A stretch of DNA of 64,000 bases, taken from assembly GCF_020520425.1 (NCBI RefSeq), contig NC_079490.1, positions 54,848,517 to 54,912,516 of the forward strand. The letters run 5' to 3'. The position numbers and the translations under genes were made by a program. This DNA is from Spinacia oleracea. Lineage: Eukaryota; Streptophyta; Magnoliopsida; Caryophyllales; Amaranthaceae. Every line of letters begins with the position of its first letter. Positions within the stretch are counted from its first letter, which is position 1. Below the pieces are notes generated by a model, which did no database searches, was not told the origin of the DNA, and saw only the letters and a program-made list of their open reading frames with translations. Shown in pieces: positions 42,331 through 55,486 of the stretch.

Positions 42331-45300
42331 AATCCCAAAGTTTCTGTCATAAATCCAGTTTCCTATGTTATTTATCATGAGTTACAGACATGTATAAGAT
42401 TTCTGAATAGAAAAGATAAAATCATATTATGTAACCATAGAAACAAGAACGCAAACCATGACACAAAATAAGTTAAAACAAGTGTATAGCAAAAACAGAA
42501 GACAATACTGCATCACATGAGAAAGATGTTAACCTTTGTGTTAACACTTAGTTGCCATCTTTCTGACCCGGTGAAATTCATGAAGAAAGCATAAGAAAAA
42601 ACTTAAGAAGATTGAAAAAATCGATCAGATAAATCAATTACTTCAGAGTTTCAGATTCAAGTTGAGCCTCCAAAAATAGTGAACTTCTGTCAGATTTAGT
42701 TTTCGTCTGTCCGGTACAGTAAATTTCATGAAGAAATCATAAGCAAAAACCTATAGTTTATAATTCAAATTGACTAAATCAGTAAATAGCTTCAAATTCT
42801 ACTTGACCTTCAACTTTAGTGAACTTTTAACAGATTTAATTATCGTTTCCGACAAAGTTGTAATTCATGAATAAATGATAATTGGAATTCAAGTCGACTA
42901 GATCTGTTAATTGCAATAGACACTAGTAGAACCTTCAAAATTGGTGAACTTTGTTGTACTTCTGACAGCATTCTAAATCCAAAAACAAGCAAAAACCTAG
43001 AAAGTTTGAAATTCAAATCGGTCAGATAAAAAAATTGCTTCAGATTCTAACTGAGATTTGAAGAGGTTGCCATAAGAGTGGTGAGAGGAGGAGAGAGACT
43101 AAAAGTACAGGGAAAGGGGATATTGGTTTTTATGTTTAATGTATTTTGCTAACGAATTAACAATCACTAAGATCAGATGCAAATTCCACACAAACTAATT
43201 ACGTAATTAGGAGTTGGGGGATGGTAAGTGTGTAGCTTTTTCAGTGTGTGGGTGTGTTGTGTGTTGGTGTGCAGGCTGTTCTATTGGTGTGCAGTCCGTT
43301 CTGTGGTGTGCAGCATGTACAGTTCGAAGTGCAGGCTGTTTTGCTGGTGTCCAGGTGCAGGTTACTCAGTCTATTTGGAACTATAATCTGGATCAAGTCC
43401 ATAAATCTGCCAGAGAACAGATAGCAAGTACTCAAGTACATGATTCAAAGATGACTTATATAGACCACAGGCTAACTTGAAATTCATATGAGGTAGGTTT
43501 TTCCATAGAGTTACTTTTAATATAATACTCTCTCTGCAGGGAACTCTTGGTGACTAAAAACCGGTAATTAGGGACTCTAATAGTGTTCTTACCTCGAGTC
43601 CTTCCTGATCTGATAGAGTGTCACATTTTTACGATAGCCAGCAGCATGTGTTCAGCCTAGTTGTGGCTTCTTTATTTTATTTAACGGAGAGTAAGTCTAC
43701 TAAGTGATGGTTGTCTTTGTTATTTTTGTTTGATGTTAATTTAATCACAACTTGACAGTTAACATATCCCCCAGCAAATTTCTAAATAATATAACTGGAT
43801 CTTGGTCAAAGACGTATGTGTTTATCTTATTATCTACAATGATGCAATTTAACTAAATGATATTCTCTACATCGTATTAGGTGTGTATTACGTTAACCAT
43901 TTCAATTTCCCTTGAACAAAATTCTACCATGGATATGTTATCATCAGGTTATCATCAGTTACCCAGATATGGTAAAACACATCAGTTTATTTCAATTTTT
44001 TACAAAAGAAAAAACCAGATACAGAAAACATCAATGATCAAACTACCTGTTTGGCACCAAATTGTTGGAAGTTTCATATGTGACGCTTGCTTCTCCAACC
44101 ATATTTCCTATAGTGTGTTCTTTTGAATGACAGACTACTTCAGTCCCAATGGAAACCCTTTCCTGTTTCATAAAACAAACAACGTTAGAACTTAGAAGTC
44201 ACTTCAAAGTTGAGACCTTATAGAAAGATGCAATTCAAAACAAAGAGAAAGCAACCTGATTACTGATGTTCAAGTTCGTTTTTTCAAGGTAATTTACATC
44301 CAAGCATGTGGTTGACTAATAGCAGAAGCAACAACTTAATTCTTCCCTGAACCAGTAGGGGAAGAAATAGAACAGAGAAAAGAGAGAATGAAACTAAGTA
44401 TATCAATTTATTTCTCTGAAACTAAGTGTATCAATTTTACCAGAGAAGCTTTCAGTCTGCATATGAATAACACTAACAGTATGCACAGTCTTCACGAATT
44501 GCAACCTAAATGTGAATTTATGAACAACCTGAAACTATAATAGGCACAAAGAAACAACCAAAAGAGCTTACTAGTAGCAGACTAGTTGCCACAATACCAA
44601 AAACACCAGCAAAAGGTTTAAAAAATTATAGTAGAAATTTGAGATGCAAAGAAAAGATAACAGACTATAAAACATGACTTGTTCCTGATAATATGACTGG
44701 ACCAAATCCATCAACCAGGATAAGGGATGACAGAAATCATGTCAGCTTGAATAAAAAAAATTAGCTCAGAGAATTCTTTGGTAGGGTAGGAAGGATGCAG
44801 CAATGAGTTTGCAGGATGCTAATTACTTTGCAGTATACATCTTATACAACTAAAATAATAAATAGATTAGCCTTTGAATTCATGATAGGAGTGTAATGAA
44901 AGCTCTATTGCTGCTAATATGGTGCATGCCACCTTTTGTCGGGTACAGTGAAGTTCATGAAGAAATCATAAGAAAAAACCTATAGTTTGAAATTGGTGAA
45001 CTTTGCTGTATTTTTGACAGCATTCTAAATCTAAAATCAAGCAAAAACCTAGAAAGTCTGAACAAGTCGGCCAGATCAATAAATAATAAAACAAATCTTA
45101 GAAACTCACAGCATGCAAGGACAATCTAGCACAAAATCGCTTGCAAGTTACAACACCAAAAACGCAAATTGAAGTTTATTTGTAATCTTACAACACAAAA
45201 ACTCTCAAGTCAAGTCATCATCTAGTTTAATAGAAAGAACCTAATGATGAAGCTTTACTAGAAAAAAAAATAGTTTTGTCTGTAGACTCATCAAGAAATT

Positions 45301-45580
45301 TTAGTTTAACATCTAACAGGCTTTAGTATTCTGCAAACCAATTAAAAGGGAAAGTTATTGCAAGGAATATAATGTTCAAATAAGAGTGTGACTAGCTATA
45401 ATAATGACAAATTTGAAACAAACAAAGGCTGGCACAGCAGTAGTTCAATCTGCAATACTGGATCGCATCGCAGCACTTGCAGCAGGACATACGCCTAGTG
45501 TAGGGCCCTGGATAAGCAACCAGCCAAGTGAGCCAGCCGTACTTTAACTTAAAAACAAGAAATATTTTTCTGGGAGCAGG
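42331..45580. other. CACTA interior: A/T-rich, internally duplicated, gene-derived?
   Basis: No intact gene. Related segments occur at about 42710-43060 and 44940-45090 (shared words GTTCATGAAGAAATCATAAG and AGCAAAAACCTAGAAAGT), implying an old internal duplication. 43030-43110 and 46350-46480 on the minus strand resemble 5' UTR starts followed by donor-like sites. Confidence 0.4.
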
Positions 45581-45689
45581 ATTTCATGCAAACCCACCTT
45601 AAAAATTCACTAAGGTAGATCACCAGTTAACAGATTCTGCCTAAAATCTATGTCTTAAAGGCTTAAACAACCAACCATAGATACTGGTA

Positions 45690-46130
45690 AGCTACCACTC
45701 AAAGAATTCATTGACATAATTAACACTTTCAAAGACCTATGTTTTCCCACAGAGTTGGCAAAATACCAATAAAGTTATTATCCGAGAGATCCAAATTCTA
45801 AAGCCCTTTCATCCCTACAATCTATTCAGGAACAGGACCCACAAAGGAATTCTCCCCCGTATTAAGATACCTTATAAAACACAATTTCAGCAATGAAATT
45901 AGCAGATTCCAAGAAAACAAATTTCCACTAGAATCCATCATTCAACAGATTATAAGACAGATCAAGTTACCCTAACCCTTGGAAACCCCAAATCCCAGCA
46001 GGCAAAGAACCAGAAAATTGATTAGCAGACAAGTTAAGCACAGAAATTCCAACACATGAGCTCGAGCTATCAGGGATCTGCCCTGAAAACTTGTTATTAG
46101 CTAACTTCCCATTTAATAGCCCGCTTTAAG
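45690..46130 (-). pseudogene. Decayed leucine-rich-repeat protein fragment carried by CACTA
   Basis: Minus-strand reading, with frameshifts and stops, shows LRR units: ANNKFSGQIPDSSS, SVLNLSANQFSGSLPAGIW, LDLSYN, then NSFVGPVPE and LDLSDNNFIGILP. The style matches LRR receptor-like kinase ectodomains of the IRK/PXC2 kind; no kinase domain is found in the element. It is broken and was probably captured or inserted. Confidence 0.65.
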
Positions 46131-46770
46131 TAAACAAAGACGACCAACAAAGAAAATACAACCCTTTAAGATATAAATGAATCATACATTGCACCATTAA
46201 ACAAAAGAAAATGATTGAAGTAAACAACAATTCATTCCGATTGATCAAAACAACCACTTTCGTAAATCAAACCGATGAACTAAAAAACCGAAATTTTAAT
46301 CAAAATACGGAAAATAGAAGTAAGAAATAAGATTAATTAGAACAGAAAATTACCTGAGATTTGAAGGGGATCGAAGAGAAAGAAAGTGCCAGATCGAGAG
46401 TAATTAAGCGCTTGAAAGACAAAGGAATCCTCCAAAAATGGCTTCTTTGAAACGCTAGGACATAGAAAATGAGAAGAGATGGAGATGCCGCTGCGGGAAG
46501 TCAGTCAACAACCAAATTCACTTACCCAGAAAATGAAAAAGATCCCAAACATTTTAATGGCGCCAATTGAAATTTTCAGGCCCTCACCTTTCAGAAAGTG
46601 GCGCTTAAACCAAAAATTTTTACAAGAGAAGGGCAAGGTATACAATTTGGGGGAAGGGTGCGATTTCCAAATTCAATCCCGCTTTGACTGCCGTTTTTAT
46701 GAAAAAATTAGGTGAATATTTTTTAGTTTTAAAATTTAAAAACTTAAAAAGTACTTCGTATAAGATAAGT

Positions 46771-47177
46771 GGAGTGATTTCTCTATAAATAGCTAAATCA
46801 AAAACTAATTTCCAATTTGCATTAGTTTAAAAACTAATTTCCATGGTACCGATCCATGTAAGATCAGGTAAGAGCTTCGTATATTTTTTTAAAAAAAACT
46901 CAACATAAAACCGCTGATGGTATTAGCGGTTCATATATTAAAACCACTAACCGTGGTAGCGTTTTATACTAAAGATAGCGGTTCATAGTATGCTGACGGT
47001 TAGCGGTTTTAATATATGAACCGCTAATACCTTTAGCGGTTTTATGTCGAATTTTTTAAAAAAAATTATACAAAGCTCTTATCCGATCCTACGTGAACGG
47101 TACCATGGGAATTAATTTTTAAACCAATGCAAATTGTGAATTAGTTTTCGATTTAGCTATTTGTAGGGAAATAGTTC
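46771..47177. mobile_element. Long-palindrome (foldback) MITE, 407 bp
   Basis: 9-bp duplication AAGATAAGT (46762-46770, 47178-47186). The arms are inverted over nearly the whole length: TAAATAGCTAAATC near each end and ATTAGCGGTTCATATATTAA / TTAATATATGAACCGCTAAT near the centre. The 9-bp duplication suggests a Mutator-type element. Confidence 0.85.
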
Positions 47178-47191
47178 AAGATAAGTGCTTA

Positions 47192-49205
47192 GGGCAATGG
47201 CAATAAAATAAACCATGAGGAGGTTTGTTCATATGCCACATCATCAGTACACAAACCTCCCATCTAATAAACAAACTTGTTTAAAGGTTTGTGTATGGGA
47301 CCCTCTTTCCATATACATCCTTCAATTAAAAACAAAAACAAAATTGAAAATAAGGATTTTTTAGATAAAACCACATTTTGAAGTTGCCACTTTTGAAATA
47401 ACCACCTTATAAGTTTTTTTTTTTAAATAACCACCTTAAATTTTCTCCATTAAGGAAATCACCACCTAATGTTAACTTCCGTCAGAACTTCCTTTTGTGG
47501 GTCCCACATCCAACGACCATCTTATGTTTTTCCTCCCTTTCCCTCCATTTTTACTCGATACTCTCTCTCTTTTCATATTCCCAACCATTTCTTCCTCTTC
47601 ATTATCTCTCTTTCACCCTCCTCCCTCATTGCTTCTCTGTACTTTTCACCTCTAATTACACAATTTGAATCTCTCTCCTCTAATTAATTACAACCAAACA
47701 ACAACTTAGTCAATAAAGTATTAAAGTTGTGGGATGGGCAAACGGCTGAATGTGACAAGTTGGAACAATTAAAAAAAACAGAGGAAGTATCTCTACTCTG
47801 AAAACATATGCAAAATAATTGGATTGATGTAAATTTGAAGTAGGGTAGTGAAATTGAGCGACTGAGATTTTCTTAGAGTTGACATTCGCAAGGTCAACCT
47901 CGCAGCAAGCAATGGGGAACATACCGGAAGTGATTAGTATTATAACAAAGTATATATGGAGTATTTTTACTTCTCTTCATCTATTACTTCTATAATTCTA
48001 TCTACAACTCTACGAGTAGTATTAGCTGCAAGCCTGCCTCTTAACTAAAAGTATAGAACTTGTTGTTCTTGAGGCCACGTTGTGCGGTCCTTTTGAAGCG
48101 CAGGGTAATGCTAATGGCAATGATATGCGTGGGAGCTAGCTGTGGCATCCAAACCATAGCGCATTGCCGATAAAATTTTATCCCACTCAAACAAACAACT
48201 ATCAAATTATCATTACTTATGGACTCAACTCTCCAAGGATCATCAAATAAGGTATGTTCATTTGAGTAGGGTTAGAAGGATTTGCTGATGATTCTAAATC
48301 TCACATGGACTCACTGGTAAATATGTCATTTTTATAGGACGTACCAATTCTTTCTGACATAAATCAGCTTAAAGCTCTCAATACATAGGTGATTACCAAT
48401 TACGTTTTTGTTAGCCACATAAACCTACAAGTCTTGTTGTATTTATATGCAAATTGCTGGTCAAAATCCAAATTATATGGTAGGCTTCATGAATAACTGA
48501 GAAAACACACAGGAGCTCCGCAATAATAATAATTATGTGGCCCATCAACCTGTGGCAATCAATTGAGTTTAAATCCCCAATTTGAAAAACCATCAACATC
48601 TACAACTGAAGAACCCTAATTTCAATTAAGCATAAATTACATGTTTAACTACGCGCACCATGCTGATAAATAGAGGGAAAATGCCGAAAATTGTTTCTTG
48701 ATGAAATGTATTTGAAAAAATGGAAGAGATATTGAGTGAATTTACGAATTTTGGAGAATTTTTTTTGACCAAGGTGCGTTAATGGAGGAAGAGATTATAA
48801 AGAGGAAGAATGAAGGAAAAGAAGAGGAAAAACATAAGATGGCCGTTGGATGTGGGACCCACAAACAGAAGTTATGACGGAAGTTAACATTAGGTGGTGA
48901 TTTCCTTAATGGAGAAAGTTTAAGGTGGTTATTAAAAAAAAAAAACTTATAAGGTGGTTATTTCAAAAGTAGCAACTTTAAAAGGTGGTTTTATCCAAAA
49001 AATCCTTGAAAAAATAAATAGTTCATATTTTTTAATTCTTGTATTGAAAAATCAACATATCTTGACACATCACCATGAACAAACCAGTTACTAATGTCAA
49101 ATCTCTCCCAATTATGAAACTTTGTAATTTTTTACAGTAATAGGAGGTTTGTCTACAAACCTCAAAAAACATAAAAACAAACCTCTAACCTTGTTGAAAA
49201 AACCC
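47192..49205. mobile_element. PIF/Harbinger-like MITE, split by a MULE
   Basis: TTA at 47189-47191 and 49206-49208 flanks ends beginning GGG (left GGGCAATGGCAATAAAATAA; complement of right GGGTTTTTTCAACAAGG), with AGGTTTGT repeated inside both ends. The MULE at 47354-49005 lies within it. Confidence 0.6.
47354..49005. mobile_element. Non-autonomous Mutator-like element (MULE), 1.65 kb
   Basis: Long terminal inverted repeats of about 180 bp (47354-47537 and 48822-49005), starting GGATTTTTTAGATAAAACC / GGATTTTTTGGATAAAACC. Target duplication TTGAAAATAA at 47344-47353 and TTGAAAAAATAA at 49006-49017 (two extra A). The interior has no recognised gene. Confidence 0.85.
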
Positions 49206-49208
49206 TTA

Positions 49209-50700
49209 CTCGAATGAGTCTCGGCCGCAAGATGACCAACATCAACACTTCCTTCTCGTTAGCCTTTTCGCCCCGGGAGTCCTATTACACCTAAGGCGAA
49301 CTAAAATTCACCAAACCAGGTTTCATCATTTGAATTGATTGAGCTAAATTACCTAATTCGACATGTTTTTGTAAAAATAATGGATGGGTTCTTTTATATA
49401 AAATGCTCTTGCACTTTTTCCATAATAAACAAATCAAATGATATAACAGTGGACTGTAAATATGAAATATTATTAATAAACATTTGGTCAAACAATATAA
49501 TTGTTTATATTTCTTATAAATATAATAACATAAGTTGCTTTCTAGAAGTTTGGCCAACAAATGTCTGATCGTATACAGAGATAAATTTCCCACTTGGATT
49601 TTAATTTACAACAATACGAATTTTAGTTTATAGCACTGAATATAGGCTTGTTATTATTGTTTTAAAAAGAAATGAAAAACAAGTTACGCCAAAATTCAAA
49701 ACCCTAATCCTGAACTTACCTGAATTTATTGGAACTGATTAAACTTGAATACTTGATTGATCCGAATTGAACTAATTGAACCTATTCATACATGATTGCA
49801 AGAGAGTAAACTATAAAGTTAGAGTAAACTTGTTGACCAGATTGAAATTTATTGAAACTTATTGACCAGTAAAACCTTATTTTAAATTTGTTCGAATTTA
49901 TTATTGAACGCATTACTACAAACCTTCACCAGTCCCACAAGTTATGCTACACATATAAGAGCTATTAGACGCAAAAATCTAAAAGTAAAGCTTGCTCAGC
50001 TCGTGCTTCATACATAAGAGTTGTATAACTTATAGAGTTATTAGCTTATAAATATTCAACTATTTCATACTTACATTTATAATTAAGTTCGACTTATTTC
50101 AATTGTTTATAACTAACTGAGTAACTAGTAACTAATCTTATTCAAATGACTTAACGTTTTACGTTTTGAAGTTTCGAAGACGAAACTTGTTATAAGGGTG
50201 GTGTAATAGCCCAGATTATGAGCAGCTTTTAACTTGATGATTAAGTCTAAATATTATCTTAATGTTTCTCTTAAAATTTTCTTTCAAAACGAATTTCAGA
50301 TTATGGTTTCGAAGTTTTAAAAAACTGTAAATGAATTTCAAAATTTTATTGTTAACTCTTAAGATAGTTTTCGAAATTTAAATCTCGAGTTTTATCTCAG
50401 ATAAATTTGTGAAAATTAATTCATTTAACGATTTTGGATTTTGTTATTTCTAAAATATTTTATTAAACCCCAAGGATTAACTAAGAATTTAAATTTTAAA
50501 TAAAATCAAATTAGTGAAAATATATTTATTCTAGTAAGTCACTAAATCAGCAAAATATTCTTATAAGTATATTTTGTTTGAATAAACATTCTCTAAATAA
50601 TTATTTGGCTTTATAAATCAAGCTAAACATATCTTAGAAAAAACTGAATTTTGATTTTATGGAGAAATGTAAATTATTTTCTATCTCTAGGTCATGTATT
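49209..50700. other. CACTA interior, A/T-rich, nothing recognised
   Basis: No coding region, RNA gene or transposon ends identified. Confidence 0.5.
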
Positions 50701-53700
50701 ATAATATGAGTGTACCACACCAACTCAATTTTCCTTGCCAAAGTTCCATTATTTTGCTTAATGAGTCATAAAATTGTAATGAACCTTTATTCCTATGCTT
50801 CCAAAACCATTTTTAGAAATATTGGGGAGACAGGGAGACCACCTTCCTCTCACTCCTCTACCTCTCTCCGCGATTCACCTCCCTTCCCTTCCCCTCCAAT
50901 TCATTTTTCTCTCTCCTCTGTGTTGCCGCGCCGGAACGGCTGCTTCCTCGCCTCCCCTTCTTTCTGGTCGCCGCTGATGTGGTTCTTGTTGTTGTTGTTG
51001 TTGCGCTATTGTTTATGGTGTTGCTTCGCTTTCTCGTTCTCGTTCCCAGTACAGTCGACGATCGTTGTCTCGAATTGCCGTATTCGACAACCCACCACTC
51101 AATTAGGTAATATCTTTAATCTTGTTCATTGATTTGCTGAATAGAAAAAAACCCTAATTTATAAACCCTAACTCAATCGATTTTCTCTCTCCCCTGGTGG
51201 TGGTGCATCCTCCCCCTTCACCGTGGCTAAACTTCCTTAGCTAGAAATTTCGTTCCTGAGGTTTGAAGGTTTTATGGAAGTATTGGTTTTTGTGGATCAC
51301 TAGCAGTCTGTAGTCTAGCATATAGTGTTATTATGTTTGCAAATAATTACAGTTCTGAATCTTTTGACATTTTATTTGTTTGTATCACTTACTTCTCCAT
51401 GAAATGACTGGCTTGAGGTACCTGATAGTCTGATAGTATGTAGTTTGCAACTTCACGTGAAGGAATCTTTTACTTGGATCCATCTGGATAGATACACTAG
51501 CATTCAAAAAGTTCAGAATGTAAAACGACTCTATTATTAAGAACTCTTGATTAAATTAATAGACTGTCCGGGATATTATCGGATAGTTTCCCTTTCAAAG
51601 GGCGTGTAACGTAGTTAGTTTGTATCAGTTTCTTTGAACACCCTTTCTATGAAATCACTGCCGAACTAGCTAAATGCCACAGGGCCATAGTTGATTTTAG
51701 GATTATAGTAGAAGTGTGAGCAATCAATCATTTTGCTAGAATTTTCGCTGCTTGCTCAGAAATTAATTTGGAGAACGTTTATTTGGAGATTTCATATTAC
51801 TTGCAGTTGCACGGATATTGGGGGATTTGGTTGATAAATATGAGGAGATGATTGAGAATTTTCATCCAGGTTTGGGTGATCATAGGTGGCTGTTGGTCAC
51901 CAATTTTGTGGATTGTAAGCCTTGCATCAAGATTAGTGATTTACCCTGTGGAAAGATGTTTGAAAGAGATGGAGAGAGCGTTTAATTTTGGGGATAACCA
52001 GGTTTTGAAAATGTATGGATTTAGTCATACATCCCTCGCTAGCAGGAGAGTGAAGAGAATACGGGATGAGCATTGATACAGGATAGGTTAAAGATGAGCT
52101 GGGGTTTCAGGCGACCAAGGTATCATGATCCTGACTTGGTTGGTCTCTATTCTCTTTTCTTGCTGATTTCTTAGCTCGTATTGCATGTTAGTGTATGATT
52201 TTGCGTAAGGGTTATGCGTATGTGTTCATTAGGTTTGTACATAGTATTCCTTTGTTCCTTTCACCCTTCAACGAATTTCAATTGTGAAGTTAGGGTTTCA
52301 AATGTTCTTCATTTCAGTGTTTTTAATTGCGATTTTGATTACTAAAATGATCTCATTTCCCTGTTTCATTAGGATGGCGTAGGGACAAAGCTGTTGTATT
52401 TCAATCAGATTCCCTTCACTTCTCTTTACCTCTTTTAGCTGTTGAATCAGAAACTTGACAAGGAATCATTTTACACGAGTTCAACACCTTTTCAGTTTCA
52501 GGTCAATGATTTTTGGTTAATTTGTTTGATGGCTAGCGCTTAATGTCAAAATGTCTTCTTATTAGGACTTTAAACCCTCTTCTACAGAAGCAAAACTACC
52601 TTATGTCGTTAGCAGCACAAATATTGATGCGTTGGAGAGGTTTGGTATTCGTGAAGAACAAAAGTTTCAATTCCTTGGAAAGTATGTGCTAGTTCAATCT
52701 TTAACTTCCATGATTATGATCCTAGAACTCTTTACTTGCCTCCTCAGTTTCTGAAAAATCTGACAGGTGGTCAGGTGAATATGTTAACATTTAAAAGTGT
52801 TTGGTTATATTTTTCTTGGCATTGTTTTAGTTGTTTTGCTTGGTATTGTGTTGGTAGTTTTGATTATTTCTGTTGATCATTGCTTCTGCTGGAGATTATT
52901 AAAATCGTAAATGTATAAGATGAGTCATACAAGTAGGGACTGATGGATTATAGTTGTTTGTGATTCTGCTCTGTGTACTGGTCTGACTTTTGATTGCTTT
53001 TGTAATGTTTCACTGAGTATTGTTCAGTTGTGTTGAGTTCTGATCTGATTCGTTGTTCTTATCTTCAGCATGTGATGTTCCATTGCTGGTATTGTATTGA
53101 GCAACAGAAGGGTTTTCATTTGAATATGGTGTAATGATTCTTGCAATTTGTAGTCAGTATCTAGTTTACATTAAGCTAATTGTCTCATGATGGTGAGTTT
53201 GATGGCATTTGCGTGTTTCAGTGATTGTATCCTTCTAATATTGTGGGTCTTTCTGAAATAAGCCTTTTAAATAGCTTGTTCTCCTCTGACCCTGCCGCTG
53301 CATATAGATATCCGTCTCATTCATATCACCAAGCTGCGTTTTGTCTGCTGCTGTAAACTCAGAGGAGATGAGTACCATATATTTTTGGTTCTCTTCTCAT
53401 CTGCTGCTGTTAGATGATTATCTAGTGTATTTGATGTATTAACATCTATCTTCTTGGTGCTTGTTACCGGTAATCAGAGTATATAATCCAGTTTAGCTTC
53501 TTTCTTATGGTATTGAAGTCTTCAAATAAGGTTAAAAATAATGGTCATTGTGTTTCTTAGTTTCACATTCAACGGTCACGAATCTTAATTTGAGTTGAAT
53601 ACTTCAATATTCTATCAGAATTTCATAATTATATAGGTTTGTGTAGCAATGCTTTCGAATATCTATTCGCTTGTGGATCAGTGTATAATTCTATTTTCCA

Positions 53701-54470
53701 ACCAACTTCCGAAATGAATTTCCGAGGAACAGTATGGTTTATATATATTAATCTGAGCAACAGTGTGTTACATATTATTGTTTCATCATATTTCATGATT
53801 CATCTGTTTTATTATGTTTCATTATATCAGCTGTTCAGCACCATCAAAACCTTAGCTTCATCAGATTGATTCGAGTCTCTTAGGTGGTTGGTAAGTCCTT
53901 TAATTTTCTGTTACGTCATATTATTTTTGTTATAATAATATATAGTTTCAAGCTGTGAGGACTAGGAGAAAGTTGAAAAAGAAACTGAGCAGGAAAGGGT
54001 AGGGGTGAATAGGATTATCAAAGACGGTAAGCCGTAAGCTAACTACAATAACAAGGGACCAAATGCTGAACACCTTTTCGTGTAGGTGAGACTTGGTCAT
54101 GATACAAGTTATGAAGTTTCTTTGAGAAGCTTAAGGGGAAAGAACATGAATATATCTCACAGCAACTAAAAATAGTTATTTGGCTTTTTGTATTAGTGAA
54201 CTATACTAGCTTTGACTTGTTTTCTATCTAGGGGAAAAAATATAGAACATCTATTATTTCCCGGTAAACATATTGATAATCTGTGCTATGTTCTATTTTT
54301 TTTTTTTCTGCTGCTGATTTGTAGTCTTGTTTAGTTGGCCTAGGTGTCTCTGATCTGAGCCTGAGTTGCAGAACTAGGCTGTTGTGGTCTGTTGCTGTTC
54401 TAATTCTTGTTATTCGGCTGATTTCCACTTTGTTGATGTGTGATCTACAGTGTGTTCTACAACATTGCTG
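50701..54470 (+). pseudogene. Exon-like segments of an unidentified gene within CACTA
   Basis: A CT-rich leader-like stretch and open frame (50710-51132) has a donor-like AATTAG/GTAATATC. After TTGCAG at 51806, an exon-like run to the stop at 51985 reads VARILGDLVDKYEEM, GDHRWLLVTNFVD and DLPCGKMFERDGES. Another run at about 52566-52680 reads PSSTEAKLPYVVSSTNIDAL. I recognise no family. The order suggests one captured gene with introns, but it could be several pieces. Confidence 0.35.
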
Positions 54471-54479
54471 TTATTTTCT

Positions 54480-54745
54480 TGAAGCCCGAAGGTGGCTGCG
54501 AATTCGAAGAAGAGTTGCATGTAGCATGTGGTGTGGTTAGTTAAAGTTATTTTGGGCTGACTTGGTTAGACATTGGTAGTTTTGTGGTTTTTTGGTATTG
54601 GTTTTAGTTTGGTTGGCTAGCTTAGTTTTATGTAGTTTTTGGGCTTGCAGGTTGTTGCAAGGCCTAGGATGTTTTATTTGGCCGAGCTTGTACAAAATAT
54701 TGGTTCTCTTTTGATTAATAATATTACTTATTTACCAAAAAATAA
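54480..54745 (+). mobile_element. Probable LINE 3' UTR fragment
   Basis: Ends GCCGAGCTTGTACAAAATAT then TTGATTAATAATATTACTTA and CCAAAAAATA, the common plant LINE 3' terminus. No coding part. Confidence 0.45.
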
Positions 54746-54779
54746 GCTCATAGGTGATCGTGCTTGGAAATGTGAGAAA

Positions 54780-55440
54780 TAATACGCTAGATTATTTCCG
54801 GTGCCTCTAAAAACCTATCATGGAATTTTCAAGTGCATCTAAATATCATTATTTGAAAAATAAGATATTGTGTTTAATTATATATTCAGACAAAATTATA
54901 GGTTGCCACTAATTGTATGTAGTTTTTAAAGTCAATATTTTATATTGCCTTTAATTATTTTTTGAGACAAAATTTATTTGGTTGCCTCTAAACACATGTA
55001 GTCTTTAGAAACAACTTTATATTGCCTCTAATTCTATTTTAAGGTAAAATTATATGTTTGCCTCTAAATATTGTGGCTTTTAGGGAAAATCTTTAATATT
55101 GCCTCTAATTATATTTCGAGGAAAAATTATAAAGTTGCCCCTAAATATATGTGGCTTTTAGAGGCAACTTTTATACTGCCCCGAATTATATTTCGAGGCA
55201 AAATTATATGATTGCCCCTAAATATATGCGACTTTTAGAAGCAATTTTTATATTGCCTCTAATTATAATTTGACGCAAAGATATATGGTTGCCTCTAAAT
55301 GTTTGTGCTTTTAGAAGCAACGCGTTATGTTGCCTCAGAAAGGTGTTTTTAGAGGCAACCATCAATTAGCGACGGACTTATTAGAGGCATCCACTTTTTT
55401 GCTTCAAAATGCCATTAGAGGCTACATCCCCATTTTTAGA
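54780..55440. repeat. CACTA right subterminal repeats
   Basis: Units such as GGTTGCCTCTAAATATATGTGGCTTTTAG, roughly 80 bp apart, with alternate TTATATTGCCTCTAATTAT. Inverted relative to the left array. Confidence 0.88.
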
Positions 55441-55486
55441 GGCAATTTTTGCGTTGCCACTATAACTGATTTTTCTTGTAGTGAAA

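Larger units (their letters stand above)
40052..55483. mobile_element. CACTA element (15.4 kb), transposase not found
   Basis: Ends CACTACAAGAAAAAT and its inverse ATTTTTCTTGTAGTG, with 3-bp duplication AAA (40049-40051, 55484-55486). Copy B's leader gives the exact empty site. Subterminal repeat arrays occupy about 700 bp at each end. I found no TNP2-type transposase or TNPA-like gene in any frame. The interior holds LINE pieces, decayed gene fragments and nested MITEs/MULEs, so this is a non-autonomous, gene-fragment-carrying CACTA. Confidence 0.92.
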
